NCBI RefSeq assembly: GCF_009764355.1
Contig: NZ_LNUA01000032.1
Coordinates: 792,268-856,267, forward strand
Direction: 5' to 3'
From: Companilactobacillus bobalius
GTDB lineage: Bacteria > Bacillota > Bacilli > Lactobacillales > Lactobacillaceae
DNA length: 64,000 nucleotides
Below are positions 13,741-22,956 of this stretch, piece by piece. The first letter of the stretch is position 1. The number at the start of each line of letters is the position of its first letter. Below the pieces are notes generated by a model. That model saw only the letters and a list, made by a program, of their open reading frames with translations, did no database searches and was not told where the DNA came from. A program made the translations under genes and the position numbers.

Positions 13741-14925
13741 ATGGAAAAAACGTTGATCGTCAACGCCGGCAGTTCATCATTAAAATGGAAATTGTTTGAA
13801 ATGCCATCCGAAAAAGTTTTGGCAAGTGGTACTGTAGAAAGAATTAATGCCCCCGCTTCCTTCTTCAAAATGAAATATAATGGTAAGAAGTTCGAAAAAA
13901 CACAAGATAATTTAACTCAAAATCAAGCTGCTCAAATGGTCTTTGAAGAGTTACAAAACTTAGACATTATCAAAGATCTATCAGAAATTACAGCCGTAGC
14001 ACATCGTGTCGTTGCGGGAGGTCAAGTTTTCAAGCATGCTGTTGAAATTACACCTGACGTGTTGCAACAAATCAAGGATCTTAGCGATTTTGCTCCCCTT
14101 CACAATCCTATGGAAGCTAAGGGAATTGAAACAATGGCCGAAACTTTGCCTAACGTTAAGCAATATGCCGTTTTCGATAGTCAATTCTTCACTGATCTAC
14201 CAGAGAAAAATGCTATTTACAGTTTGCCATATGAGTTAACTAAGAAATATCAGATTCGTCGTTATGGCGAACACGGCATTTCTCACACTTACTTGACCAA
14301 AAGTGCCGCTGAATTGCTCGACAAGCCACAATCAGATGTCAACTTGGTAACCATGCATCTGGGCAGTGGTGCATCACTCGCCGCTGTTAAAAATGGTAAA
14401 GCCTTTGATACTTCAATGGGATTCACACCTCTCAATGGTGTAACAATGGGAACACGTTCCGGGGACATCGATCCAGCCTTAGTGCCCTTTTTGATGAAAG
14501 AATTAAAGCTTGATGATCCTAATAAAGTTCTAGACATTTTCAACCAAGAATCCGGCCTTTTAGGAATTGCTGAATTCTCTTCCGATATGCGTGATATCAA
14601 AGCTAAAGAAGATACTGACAAACAAGCTAAATTGGCTATTGATATTTTCGTTAACCGTGTCATTAAATATGCTGGTAGTTTCTTAACTGAATTGCATCGT
14701 GCTGATGCTCTAGTCTTTGCCGGTGGTATTGCCGAAAACAATGCCTGGTTAAGAAAACAAATCATCGATGAACTTTCCATTTTTAACGTAAAATTGGATG
14801 ATAAGTTAAATGAAGCCGCTCAAGAAGGACTTATCAGTAGCCCTGATTCTGCTATCAAAGTTTTCTTAATTCCTACTGATGAAGAGTTAATGATGGTACG
14901 CCAAGTTGCTGAAATTCACAATTAA
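13741..14925 (+). CDS. ackA: Acetate kinase, paralogue 1
   Basis: This 394-residue ASKHA-fold kinase interconverts acetyl phosphate and acetate with ATP formation. Motifs visible: NAGSSSLKWKLFE at the N-terminus, AHRVVAGG, FAPLHNP, the catalytic-type aspartate in AVFDSQFF, RRYGEHGISH, HLGSGASL, MGTRSGDIDP with the key arginine, and the C-terminal PTDEELMM. Several positions differ from the usual form (FDSQFF for FDTAFH, GEHGIS for GFHGTS), so it is the more divergent of the two copies here. It is monocistronic, with a strong terminator and no cre visible upstream. Confidence 0.9.
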   Translation: MEKTLIVNAGSSSLKWKLFEMPSEKVLASGTVERINAPASFFKMKYNGKKFEKTQDNLTQNQAAQMVFEELQNLDIIKDLSEITAVAHRVVAGGQVFKHAVEITPDVLQQIKDLSDFAPLHNPMEAKGIETMAETLPNVKQYAVFDSQFFTDLPEKNAIYSLPYELTKKYQIRRYGEHGISHTYLTKSAAELLDKPQSDVNLVTMHLGSGASLAAVKNGKAFDTSMGFTPLNGVTMGTRSGDIDPALVPFLMKELKLDDPNKVLDIFNQESGLLGIAEFSSDMRDIKAKEDTDKQAKLAIDIFVNRVIKYAGSFLTELHRADALVFAGGIAENNAWLRKQIIDELSIFNVKLDDKLNEAAQEGLISSPDSAIKVFLIPTDEELMMVRQVAEIHN

Positions 14926-14936
14926 AATTTACTATA

Positions 14937-14969
14937 AAAGACGTTAGTCACACGGACTAACGTCTTTTT
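14937..14969 (+). terminator. Terminator of ackA paralogue 1
   Basis: AAGACGTTAGTC pairs with GACTAACGTCTT around ACACG, followed by TTTTTG. Strong stem directly after the stop. Confidence 0.9.
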
Positions 14970-15140
14970 GTTTCTCAGCCTTGTGAAACATCGTATTGAT
15001 TGACAATACATTTTGTCTGGTTTATTTTGTAGTTATGGTCAATTGGTGCAAATTAATTATATCAACAATGACTTTTTTTTAAGCATACATATTTTACTAA
15101 CAGTAAGAATAGTTTGTAACACGAAGGGAAGTTAATTCAA

Positions 15141-15419
15141 TTGAAGAAAATCAGTTCAGAAAAGGTAGAGAGAATCGGAACAGTCGCGAGCGCTATGTCT
15201 GTTCTAATGTACGTTTCATATATTCCCCAGATTATATCCAACCTATCTGGTAGTAAGGGAAATCCTATACAACCACTCGTTGCTTTTATCAACTGTACTA
15301 TTTGGACAGCTTATGGATTACTCAAGAAAGAAAAGGATTGGCCAATTGTTTGGGCTAATATTCCCGGTATTTTTCTCGGAGCAGCAACCTTCATCACTGC
15401 AGTATTTAATTTTAGTTAA
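15141..15419 (+). CDS. SemiSWEET-type sugar transporter
   Basis: This 92-residue protein has three membrane helices and the PQ-loop motif in MYVSYIPQIISNL (about residues 27-39). An N-C-T-I-W-T-A-Y-G segment in the second helix region is typical of bacterial SemiSWEETs, which work as dimers for sugar diffusion. The start is TTG at 15141 behind GAAGGGAAG. It stands alone with a terminator after it. The sugar is not predictable from sequence. Confidence 0.85.
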   Translation: MKKISSEKVERIGTVASAMSVLMYVSYIPQIISNLSGSKGNPIQPLVAFINCTIWTAYGLLKKEKDWPIVWANIPGIFLGAATFITAVFNFS

Positions 15420-15477
15420 ATCTAAAATTTATGACATACAATAACAATTCAAATAATCAAGTAAAAATTCACAAAAT

Positions 15478-15514
15478 AAAAGCCAGAGCAGAAAATTCTG
15501 TTCTGGCTTTTATT
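15478..15514 (+). terminator. Bidirectional terminator between SemiSWEET and flavoprotein genes
   Basis: AAAAGCCAGAGCAGAA pairs with TTCTGTTCTGGCTTTT around a short AATT-type loop. It is flanked by A- and T-runs on both sides, so it can serve both convergent genes. Confidence 0.85.
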
Positions 15515-15526
15515 ACTTATCAATAC

Positions 15527-16852
15527 CTATCTTGATTGCCAGATTCCATATAAATCACTAGCTTGACTAGGATAAGCAAATAGTTGCTGTTGTAAATCAT
15601 TTGCAGTGACGTGTTGTTGGATTAGCAATGATAAATAATCAACTAATTGATCCGCATCTTGACTCAAAACCTCTGCTCCAACGATTTGTTGACTGCCTTT
15701 ATTAAAGACTATCTTTAATTCAGCTAAATCATCACCATTACGAGCGTACGTTTGCCAATTCTTTATATCAATTGTTTTAATTTCTAATTCTGGTTTATTA
15801 GAAGCCTGCTGCGTACTAATTCCAACTTGTCCCAACTTAGGTATACTAAACACGGTTAAAGCTGGTGTTGGATACTTAATAGGAAATTGCACTGGTTTTT
15901 CCAAACTATTACCTAAGCATTTGCCTTGATAGATAGCGTAATTACTTAGTTTAGGAACAGAAGCATCACAGCAATCTCCAAGCGCAAAAATCTGAGGGTT
16001 ACTAGTTCTTAAATTTTTATCAACCTTAATACCTTTCAAACCAACCTTAACGCCAGCAACAGATAAATTTAAATCTTCCGTATTTGGTATTCTTCCAGCT
16101 ACACAATAAACTGCACCCGTTTTAAACTGACTCTGATTTGTAGTTACCTGATAAGAACCATTTGACAGTTCAGTAATCTTTTGAATAGTATTATCAAATT
16201 TGAATACTACTCCAGCATTCTCCAAACGTTTAATTAAAATTTGGACTAATCCTTGGTCAAGTATTCCTAGGGCACGCTGATTATGTTGGACAATAGTAAC
16301 TTTTGTTCCTGCTTCAGTAGCTATACTAGTTAACGCAAAAGCAATAATTCCCGCACCAACAATTGTTATATTATCAGGTAAATTCGATGTTTTTAAGAAA
16401 CTAGCACTATGTTCCATGTACTGACTTCCCGAAAATTCTAATTCTCTGGGACGTGCACCAGTAGCTAGAATAATTCTTTTAGCCTGATATTTTTGCCCAT
16501 GGACTAAAATTGTATTTGAATTTACAAAAGTCGCATGACCCTCGATAGTAGTTATTCCTGCTTTAACTAAGTTATTGCCATACCGTTGATTAGCAGCCAG
16601 AACTATCTTGGCACTGTGATTGGCCATTTCTGACCAACTGAGTGGTGCAACATTTTCAACTAACTGGGCCATTCGGAAATGCGTTTCGGCACTGGCTAAT
16701 AACGCACGTTTAGGAGTACTTCCACGATTGATTGTTGTTCCGCCCCAATCGCGTTCTTCAACAATTGCTACTTTAAATCCACGAGCTGCCAAATTCAAAG
16801 CGGTGGAGCCACCACCTACTCCTCCTCCAACAATTAGAACATCATATTGCAT
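15527..16852 (-). CDS. FAD-dependent pyridine nucleotide oxidoreductase lacking the redox disulfide
   Basis: This 441-residue flavoprotein of the dihydrolipoamide dehydrogenase/mercuric reductase family has an FAD-binding VGGGVGGGSTALNLA near the N-terminus. An NAD(P)-binding VGAGIIAFALTSIA, the second FAD motif IFALGDCCD and a C-terminal dimerisation domain are also present. The position of the active-site disulfide (normally GGTCxNxGCxPSK) reads GGTTINRGSTPKR, with T40 and S45 replacing both cysteines, so it cannot do thiol-disulfide chemistry. It starts 11 bases after the oxalate decarboxylase stop and is in the same operon. A soluble NAD(P)H oxidoreductase or transhydrogenase-like role is possible. 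Confidence 0.75.
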   Translation of the reverse strand: MQYDVLIVGGGVGGGSTALNLAARGFKVAIVEERDWGGTTINRGSTPKRALLASAETHFRMAQLVENVAPLSWSEMANHSAKIVLAANQRYGNNLVKAGITTIEGHATFVNSNTILVHGQKYQAKRIILATGARPRELEFSGSQYMEHSASFLKTSNLPDNITIVGAGIIAFALTSIATEAGTKVTIVQHNQRALGILDQGLVQILIKRLENAGVVFKFDNTIQKITELSNGSYQVTTNQSQFKTGAVYCVAGRIPNTEDLNLSVAGVKVGLKGIKVDKNLRTSNPQIFALGDCCDASVPKLSNYAIYQGKCLGNSLEKPVQFPIKYPTPALTVFSIPKLGQVGISTQQASNKPELEIKTIDIKNWQTYARNGDDLAELKIVFNKGSQQIVGAEVLSQDADQLVDYLSLLIQQHVTANDLQQQLFAYPSQASDLYGIWQSR

Positions 16853-16863
16853 TTAATCACTCC

Positions 16864-18096
16864 CTATTTGAATACTTGTCCAGCCTTATATTGAAGATCT
16901 TGTGGCGTTTCTTCAATGGTACTTTCGTCATTCTTTTTTGAATGACTTTGATCATACCAAACAACTGCAGCTTCTTCTTTAGGGAATTGATCAACTGTTT
17001 CAGGACTAATATTCAAATGATCAGAAACCATTTGAGTTGGTAAGGTAGCCAACCACTTGTTTAGAGAAATATCTGAATAAACAGGATTCTTGAAAACTTC
17101 TAGGAAAATCAAAGGTTCATCACCGATGTTCTTAATATAGTGTCCTGCAACAATTGGAATTACACCGACATCTCCGGCTTGGAAATTAAATGTTCTTGCA
17201 AGTGAAGCTGAATTGAAGACACCAACCTTAGCATGGCCTTGAACAAAATAATCCCATTCTTCTGATTTTGGATGCCAGTGAAGCTCACGCATACCACCTG
17301 GTTGAATTTCTACAATTGCAGCCGAAATGGTTTGTGCAACAGGGAAGACTTTTGAATCAACAATCCAAACTTTACCAGCCTCAAATTCATGTGGTTTCAA
17401 GTCACTCATATGGAATGTAAATGGTGATGGCACATCCCCATTAGGATTGTTCTTTTTAACTTCAGAAATTGGACCAGGAACCTCACCATTAAAGATATAT
17501 TTCTCTTTACCTGGCAAGTTAGCTAACACACTTTCGTCAACCTTAAAATTAGCGGCAATAATATCTTTTGGAGTATGTGCCAACCAATCTGTTAATAAGA
17601 AAGTATTATTTTCTGAGAAATCAGGTTCACTAAAGACTAGTAAAAATTCACAACCCTGGTCTAAAGCTTGAATTGAGTGAGGAATTCCAGCTTCAAAATT
17701 CCAAAGATCACCAGCATTAATATCATCAATAAAACTACGACCTTCAGCATCCAAAGCTGTTACTCTAGCATTTCCAGCAATCATAAAGGCCCATTCTGCC
17801 TCTTTGTGCCAATGAAGTTCTCGATATGCTCCTGGTTTCAAGCACATATCAACTCCTGCTAAATCATGTGAAGCTGGTAATTCACGATTAGTAACTTCAC
17901 GTGTCCAACCGCCCTCTTCAATTCTCATATGCGCATCAGAAAAGCTAAAACGTAAGTTAGATACCGTACCATGATCCGTTATTGGTGGTACAAGTAAATC
18001 GGGATTCTGCAAATCACGTTCGTAATTTCTAGGACCTCGATCAATCCAACCTGCGTTATCAACTGTACGTTCCGGTTCAACTTTTCTATTTGACAT
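16864..18096 (-). CDS. oxdC: Oxalate decarboxylase (bicupin, Mn-dependent)
   Basis: This 410-residue bicupin converts oxalate to formate and CO2. Cupin 1 has the Mn ligands H95, H97 and E101 in ELHWHKEAEW, plus H140. Cupin 2 repeats the pattern in ELHWHPKSEEW with a later GHYIKN histidine. The active-site lid reads SENNT at 161-165 with E162, as in Bacillus subtilis OxdC (SENST); oxidase forms lack this glutamate. Upstream is AAAGGAAGG before the ATG and a cre-like site. It is the first gene of an operon with the disulfide-less flavoprotein. The product should support acid resistance and oxalate detoxification in the cytoplasm. Confidence 0.92.
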   Translation of the reverse strand: MSNRKVEPERTVDNAGWIDRGPRNYERDLQNPDLLVPPITDHGTVSNLRFSFSDAHMRIEEGGWTREVTNRELPASHDLAGVDMCLKPGAYRELHWHKEAEWAFMIAGNARVTALDAEGRSFIDDINAGDLWNFEAGIPHSIQALDQGCEFLLVFSEPDFSENNTFLLTDWLAHTPKDIIAANFKVDESVLANLPGKEKYIFNGEVPGPISEVKKNNPNGDVPSPFTFHMSDLKPHEFEAGKVWIVDSKVFPVAQTISAAIVEIQPGGMRELHWHPKSEEWDYFVQGHAKVGVFNSASLARTFNFQAGDVGVIPIVAGHYIKNIGDEPLIFLEVFKNPVYSDISLNKWLATLPTQMVSDHLNISPETVDQFPKEEAAVVWYDQSHSKKNDESTIEETPQDLQYKAGQVFK

Positions 18097-18132
18097 TTTG
18101 TATACCTTCCTTTTTTAATAAATTCATGGTAT

Positions 18133-18146
18133 AGCAAGCGATTACA
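18133..18146 (-). promoter_or_regulatory. cre-like site upstream of oxdC
   Basis: AGCAAGCGATTACA matches the CcpA site consensus except for the first base. It lies about 40 bases upstream of the oxdC start and overlaps a TATACC -10-like hexamer on the minus strand. Tentative. Confidence 0.35.
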
Positions 18147-18234
18147 AAACACAAATATAAACACATAAAGTACAAAATTATTTTATAGTTTTTATTTATT
18201 AATAAAAATAAAATAGATAAGAATAATCTATAAC

Positions 18235-18284
18235 AAAAAAATCCCGATATAATAGCAATCAAAGGATAGCTATTATATCGGGAT
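18235..18284 (-). terminator. Terminator of the osmolyte-type ABC operon
   Basis: ATCCCGATATAATAGC (18241-18256) pairs perfectly with GCTATTATATCGGGAT (18269-18284). On the minus strand the stem is followed by a T-run. It lies four bases after the permease/binding-protein stop. Confidence 0.9.
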
Positions 18285-18288
18285 CTCT

Positions 18289-19815
18289 TTATTTCAATAA
18301 ACCTTTTTTAACTAAATAATCATGAGCCACTACACTGGCCTTCTTATTCTTAACGCTGACTTGATAATTCATCTTCTGCATATCTTCCGCAGAAATCTTA
18401 CCAGCTAACTTATTCAAACTCTTAACAACCTCAGGATTCTTCTTAGCAAAACTTTCATTCATCAAAGGAGCCCCTTGATATGGTGGGAAGAAATGCTTAT
18501 CATCCTTCAAAACTACTAAATGATATTGTTGAACTTGCGGATCTGTCGTATAACCATCTACTAAATTAACACGATCATTAGCAATCGCCTTGTAGCGTAA
18601 AGATGGTTCCATTCGTTTAACATTACCAAAATCTAAATTATATTTCTTCTTCAATCCTAGATATCCATCAGCTTGATTGGAAAAATCAGGATCAAATCCG
18701 GCAATAACTTTATCACTTACTCGTTGTAAATCACTTAACTTTGTAACGTGATACTTCTTGGAAAATTCCTTGGTTACAGCCAGATCATAACCATTTTCGT
18801 ATTCCATTGGTTTTAAGAAACTCATATTTTCTTGTTTCGATAATTCTTGTTTAGCAATTTGATAAGTTTTTTCCGGATTCTTAGGCGTCGGTTTATCGTA
18901 TTTTACTAATGCTTCCAAAACCGTTCCTGTAAATTCTGGATAAATATCAACATCTTGTCGTTTCAAAGCCTTATACAAGAAAGTTGTGGCACCAAAATTA
19001 GGTTTCAAAGTAACTTGTGCTTTAGGATTATCTTGCTTGATTAAATCCTTATACATATTAATTAAGATTTCTGGCTCACTACCTAATTTACCGGCAATCG
19101 TAATTTGAACTGGTTGTGGCTTTACCATTTGATAAACCTTATTACCACCAAATCCTAGTAGTAACAACAGTATCACCACGCCACCAGTATAAATCCGACG
19201 TTTCGATGAACCAATGAATTTCAGGAGACCACTGAAGATAAAGGCTAATAGGGCCGACAAAACACCACCGATAATTAAGTAGTAATTATTATTTTGTTGA
19301 ATTCCCAACATAATATAATCACCCAAACCACCAGCACCAATGAAAGCGGCTAATGTGGCTGTACCAATAATCATAACTAAAGCAATTCTAATTCCAGAAA
19401 TAATCATCGGTAAAGCTAAAGGAAATTCCAAACGTTGCAATCTCTTCCACTTAGATAGTCCAAAGGCAACCGCAGCTTCCTCCAAATTAGGATCAATATT
19501 GGTCAATCCTGAATAAGTGTTTTGATACAACGGCATAATGGCATACATAGTCAGTGCTACTACTGCTGGTACAGTTCCAATTCCCACGATTGGAATCAAC
19601 AATCCTAACAAAGCTAGACTGGGAATAGTCTGAATAATCCCGGCAATTTGCAATCCTACTTCACCAAAGCGACGATGGTTTCGTAATAAAATAGCCAACG
19701 GAATTGCAATTAACATGGCAATCAACAGTGAAATGAAGGAAATACCAATATGTTCATATAACGATTTTAATATTTCAGCACGTTGATTAATAACAGTCTG
19801 TAATAACATTTGCAT
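18289..19815 (-). CDS. ABC importer permease fused to substrate-binding protein (OpuC/EgtU type)
   Basis: This 508-residue fusion has two parts. Residues about 1-210 form a BetW/OpuC-type permease with six helices and the EAA-like loop (EEAAVAFGLSKWKRLQRLEFPLALP). After a further membrane helix (about 212-230) residues 235-508 form a type F binding protein (KLGSEPEILINMYKDLI, DVDIYPEFTGTVLEALV, LVDGYTTDPQV). Such fusions import glycine betaine, carnitine or choline, or ergothioneine in EgtU. I cannot assign the ligand from sequence alone. Its ATG overlaps the stop of the ATPase gene (TAATG), so the two are coupled. Confidence 0.88.
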   Translation of the reverse strand: MQMLLQTVINQRAEILKSLYEHIGISFISLLIAMLIAIPLAILLRNHRRFGEVGLQIAGIIQTIPSLALLGLLIPIVGIGTVPAVVALTMYAIMPLYQNTYSGLTNIDPNLEEAAVAFGLSKWKRLQRLEFPLALPMIISGIRIALVMIIGTATLAAFIGAGGLGDYIMLGIQQNNNYYLIIGGVLSALLAFIFSGLLKFIGSSKRRIYTGGVVILLLLLGFGGNKVYQMVKPQPVQITIAGKLGSEPEILINMYKDLIKQDNPKAQVTLKPNFGATTFLYKALKRQDVDIYPEFTGTVLEALVKYDKPTPKNPEKTYQIAKQELSKQENMSFLKPMEYENGYDLAVTKEFSKKYHVTKLSDLQRVSDKVIAGFDPDFSNQADGYLGLKKKYNLDFGNVKRMEPSLRYKAIANDRVNLVDGYTTDPQVQQYHLVVLKDDKHFFPPYQGAPLMNESFAKKNPEVVKSLNKLAGKISAEDMQKMNYQVSVKNKKASVVAHDYLVKKGLLK

Positions 19816-20747
19816 TATTGATTGTCCCCCTCTTTTTCAAAGTAAGCTAACAATTGCTGAGGGGTCAATGAATAAGCTTTATCCTGATATCTAAATTTTA
19901 TCTCAGCATGATCTTTTAAACTGTTAACTAATTCGCCAAAATGCTCCACCTCAGGATAATCAGTCGAGTTGGGAATTTCTGTTAAAACTTTAGAACCAAT
20001 CAAGAAGTCCATGTTCCACCAATGCGGTGTCTTAGTACCAAAGAACTTCTTAACGAAATCATTGGCTGGGTTTTGCATAATCTCATGTGGTGTCCCTACT
20101 TGTTGAATTTCGCCTTGATTTAAAATAGCGATCTTTTGGCCCATTCGTAAGGCTTCTTGCATATCATGAGTTACAAAGACAACCGTCATTTTGTATTTAT
20201 CGTGCAATTTCAAAACTAGATCCTGTGATTTACGTCTCAAAACAGGGTCCAAGGCACTAAAAGATTCATCCATCAATACTAATCTGGGACTAGTTGCCAA
20301 GGCACGAATTATAGCAACACGTTGTTGCTGTCCACCGGATAATTCATCTGGCATTCTTTTAGCGTACTTTTTAGGATCAAGTTCAACTGATTCCAATAAT
20401 TCGGCAGCACGCTGATGACGTTCCTGTTTGGAAACACCTTTTTGTTCCAACTGAATAGCAATATTATCTTCAACATTTAGATTGGGAAATAAACTACTAT
20501 CTTGCAAAACATAACCCATATCTAATCGTAACTTTTGTACGTCGTAATCCTTAATTCTCTTATCATCGAAATAAACATCCCCATCAGTAGGAACTGTTAA
20601 TTTGTTCAGCATTCTCAATAAAGTAGTTTTACCACTACCACTGGGACCAACTAAAACAAACAGTTCACCATCATCAATCGTTAAATTGATATCATGTAAA
20701 ACGACGTTCTTCTCGTATTTCATTCCAACATCTTTATAGGTAATCAA
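19815..20747 (-). CDS. ABC importer ATPase (OpuCA/EgtV type)
   Basis: This 310-residue ATP-binding subunit has Walker A GPSGSGKT at 34-41, a Q-loop in YVLQDSSLFPNL, signature LSGGQQQR, Walker B LVLMDESFSALD and an H-loop in FVTHDMQEAL. A C-terminal extension of about 70 residues is present, but I do not see the tandem CBS domains of full-length OpuA/OpuC osmosensors. Start is TTG at 20747 after GAGGGGAAATAAA. It pairs with the fused permease/binding protein. Confidence 0.9.
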   Translation of the reverse strand: MITYKDVGMKYEKNVVLHDINLTIDDGELFVLVGPSGSGKTTLLRMLNKLTVPTDGDVYFDDKRIKDYDVQKLRLDMGYVLQDSSLFPNLNVEDNIAIQLEQKGVSKQERHQRAAELLESVELDPKKYAKRMPDELSGGQQQRVAIIRALATSPRLVLMDESFSALDPVLRRKSQDLVLKLHDKYKMTVVFVTHDMQEALRMGQKIAILNQGEIQQVGTPHEIMQNPANDFVKKFFGTKTPHWWNMDFLIGSKVLTEIPNSTDYPEVEHFGELVNSLKDHAEIKFRYQDKAYSLTPQQLLAYFEKEGDNQ

Positions 20748-21012
20748 TTTATTTCCCCTCTCTAAAATTGACTTACTTTAATAATAAATATCTTCCAACC
20801 TTTAGACAAAAAATTAGCATAATAATATTTATTTAAATAGCAATAACTTTCCATTTCTTTACTTTTCACAGAATAAACTATACATACACGTTACAGTCAA
20901 GCTTTTCATATATTTATAATTTTTGGGAGACCACCTATAATAGTATTCTTATAAAAAGATAAGTACATTTATTTAATTAAGTCTTCTAATCAAAAAACAT
21001 TATTTTTTTAAG
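20748..21012. other. Intergenic region upstream of the ABC importer, 265 bases
   Basis: AT-rich region that must hold the importer promoter. A minus-strand TTGACT is seen near 20897 with AT-rich hexamers downstream, but spacing to a good -10 is uncertain. No small gene with a ribosome binding site is visible. Confidence 0.35.
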
Positions 21013-21063
21013 TGACCAAAAAAGACCAACACCATAATCATTTTTGATTATAGTGCTGGTCTT
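21012..21063 (-). terminator. asnS terminator
   Basis: A long stem pairs AAGACCAACACCATAATCA with TGATTATAGTGCTGGTCTT (one A-C mismatch), and on the minus strand is followed by TTTTTT. It lies about 130 bases after the asnS stop, separated by a dispersed repeat. Confidence 0.85.
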
Positions 21064-21070
21064 CATAATT

Positions 21071-21181
21071 TTTATAGTAGAAACGAGCTACTCAAGCCAG
21101 ATTCCTGTGCTTTGCCTGATTTCACAAACTGTCTGCTTCGCAGCTGATTCGCAAAATCCTGCAAATTCTCAAAATCTAAAC
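21071..21181 (+). repeat. Dispersed repeat R, copy 1
   Basis: About 110 bases that match, with roughly a dozen substitutions and no gaps by eye, the reverse complement of 36881-36993. The copy sits in the 3' untranslated region of asnS, antisense to it. Long identical blocks include CCAGATTCCTGTGCTTTGCC and ACTGTCTGCT. Both copies can be read as a short open frame on one strand, but neither has a credible start, so it is more likely an intergenic repeat. Confidence 0.75.
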
Positions 21182-21196
21182 AGTTTGTTCCACTCT

Positions 21197-22588
21197 CTAA
21201 AATTCGGCATTACCTGGTGTTCTTGGGTAAGCAATGACGTCACGAATATTTTCCATACCTGTGATGTACATAACTAATCTTTCAAATCCAATACCGAAAC
21301 CTGAGTGAACTGTACCACCATACTTACGTAATTCTAAGTACCACTTGTAGTCTTCTTCGTTCATATCAAGCTCTGACATTCTCTCTTCAAGCTTATCAAG
21401 ACGTTCTTCACGTTGTGAACCACCAATCAATTCACCAATTTCAGGAACTAACAAGTCAGCTGCAGCAACGGTCTTACCGTCTTCGTTAGCACGCATGTAG
21501 AAGGCTTTGAATTCCTTAGGATAATCAGTAATAAAGACAGGCTTCTTGTAAACTTTTTCTGATAAGTAACGTTCATGTTCTGATTCAAGGTCAAGTCCCC
21601 AGTAAGGTTTAACTTCGAATTCAACATCAGTAGCTTTTTCAAGAATATCGATTGCATCAGTATAAGTAACATGAGCAAATTCTTCGCCAGCAGTAGCTTT
21701 CAAACGGTCAATCAATGTATTATCAACGTTTTCGTTCAAGAAATCTAATTCTTCTTTGGCGTTGTCCATTACATAGTTGATAACATATTTAAGCAACTCT
21801 TCTGAACAATCCATCTCATCTTTAAGATCAGCAAATGCCATTTCTGGTTCGATCATCCAGAATTCAGAAGCGTGACGTCCAGTATGTGAATTTTCAGCTC
21901 TAAAAGTTGGTCCAAAAGTATAAACATTTCTGAAAGCCAAAGCGAATGGTTCAACTTCTAGTTGTCCACTAACAGTTAGGTTAGTTTCTTTCTTAAAGAA
22001 GTCTTCATTATAATCAACTTTGCCATCGTCAGTCTTTGGTACGTTATTCATATCCAATGTTGTTACTTGGAACATTTCACCGGCACCTTCAGCATCAGAA
22101 CTAGTGATGATTGGCGTGTGAACATAAACGAAACCATTGTGTTGTAGATATTCATGAATAGCAAAAGCAGCTAGTGAACGAATTCTAAATACTGAATAGA
22201 AAGTATTTGTTCTAGGACGCAAGTGAGCTACAGTTCTCATGAATTCATATGAGTGAGCTTTCTTTTGTAGTGGGTAATCTGAATCTGAAGCACCCTCTTC
22301 AACTACTTCAGTAGCATGAATTTCAAATGGTTGTTGTGCCTTAGGAGTAAGAGCAACTTCACCAACAACTTTAATTGTTGTACTGATTGGGAACTTAACA
22401 ACATCAGCATAGTTGTCCATGTCACTAGTAATAACAACTTGAACATTCTTAAAGAATGAACCATCATTTAATTCAATAAAACCTACTCGTTTTGAACCTC
22501 TAATTGTACGGATCCAACCATTAAGTGTTACTTGATCACCGTCAGCAAATTCTTTTTTATATAAATCTTTAACTAAAACGTTTTGCAT
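21197..22588 (-). CDS. asnS: Asparaginyl-tRNA synthetase
   Basis: This 463-residue class IIb aminoacyl-tRNA synthetase charges tRNA-Asn. An N-terminal OB-fold anticodon-binding domain (about 1-110, [22 protein letters not shown]) is followed by the catalytic core with class II motif 2 ([21 protein letters not shown]) and motif 3 ([13 protein letters not shown]). The start at 22588 ([14 protein letters not shown]) follows AAAAGGAG; the longer upstream frame crosses the T-box. Expression is controlled by the T-box leader at 22622-22866. Confidence 0.96.
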   Translation of the reverse strand: MQNVLVKDLYKKEFADGDQVTLNGWIRTIRGSKRVGFIELNDGSFFKNVQVVITSDMDNYADVVKFPISTTIKVVGEVALTPKAQQPFEIHATEVVEEGASDSDYPLQKKAHSYEFMRTVAHLRPRTNTFYSVFRIRSLAAFAIHEYLQHNGFVYVHTPIITSSDAEGAGEMFQVTTLDMNNVPKTDDGKVDYNEDFFKKETNLTVSGQLEVEPFALAFRNVYTFGPTFRAENSHTGRHASEFWMIEPEMAFADLKDEMDCSEELLKYVINYVMDNAKEELDFLNENVDNTLIDRLKATAGEEFAHVTYTDAIDILEKATDVEFEVKPYWGLDLESEHERYLSEKVYKKPVFITDYPKEFKAFYMRANEDGKTVAAADLLVPEIGELIGGSQREERLDKLEERMSELDMNEEDYKWYLELRKYGGTVHSGFGIGFERLVMYITGMENIRDVIAYPRTPGNAEF

Positions 22589-22621
22589 TGATTTCTCCTT
22601 TTCACATTTGGAATACTGTAG

Positions 22622-22866
22622 ACGAAAAAAAGATCCTCCATCCCCAATAAAAGGGACGAAAGATCTTTCCGCGGTACCACCCAAGTTTTTTAAAAAACAC
22701 CTCAAAAGTACATTAAATACTCTCCAATTATAACGTACTGGGTCACGTCTAAACCTACTCTCTAATGATTTCAGCTAGAATAACAAAGATGTTCTTCCTA
22801 TATACCGACACGTTAAGTTCTCACTTGCCTTAACTCCCTGTGGATAAAGTATACAGTACTCCTTCT
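22622..22866 (-). promoter_or_regulatory. T-box leader of asnS
   Basis: The minus strand holds the conserved T-box GGGTGGTACCGCGG (22669-22682). It is followed by a terminator whose stem starts AAAGATC and ends GGATCTTTTTTT (22627-22668). The 5' part contains stem I-like features, and AAC at 22791-22793, followed by A, fits an asparagine specifier codon. Uncharged tRNA-Asn would bind the T-box sequence and favour antitermination, raising asnS expression when asparagine is short. The exact stem I fold is inferred. Confidence 0.88.
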
Positions 22867-22956
22867 TTTAATATCTTTTGATATATTAATTTTCTTAAAT
22901 GTAGCATAACTTTGACCAAATTGTAAAGTAGAATATAGATATTGAGGAGGAAGATC

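Noticed and set aside
11733..14780. Several minus-strand frames opposite the EIIC, TIM-barrel-like and acetate kinase genes
   Set aside because: Each lies antisense to a well-supported gene with family motifs and has no credible start signal of its own.
15527..16852. Dihydrolipoamide dehydrogenase, glutathione reductase or mercuric reductase
   Set aside because: Both active-site cysteines are replaced (T40, S45), so these enzyme activities are excluded despite the overall family match.
21044..21277. Open frame over repeat R copy 1
   Set aside because: It crosses the asnS terminator and asnS 3' end and has no ribosome binding site. The similar frame at 36831-37067 shares only the repeat.
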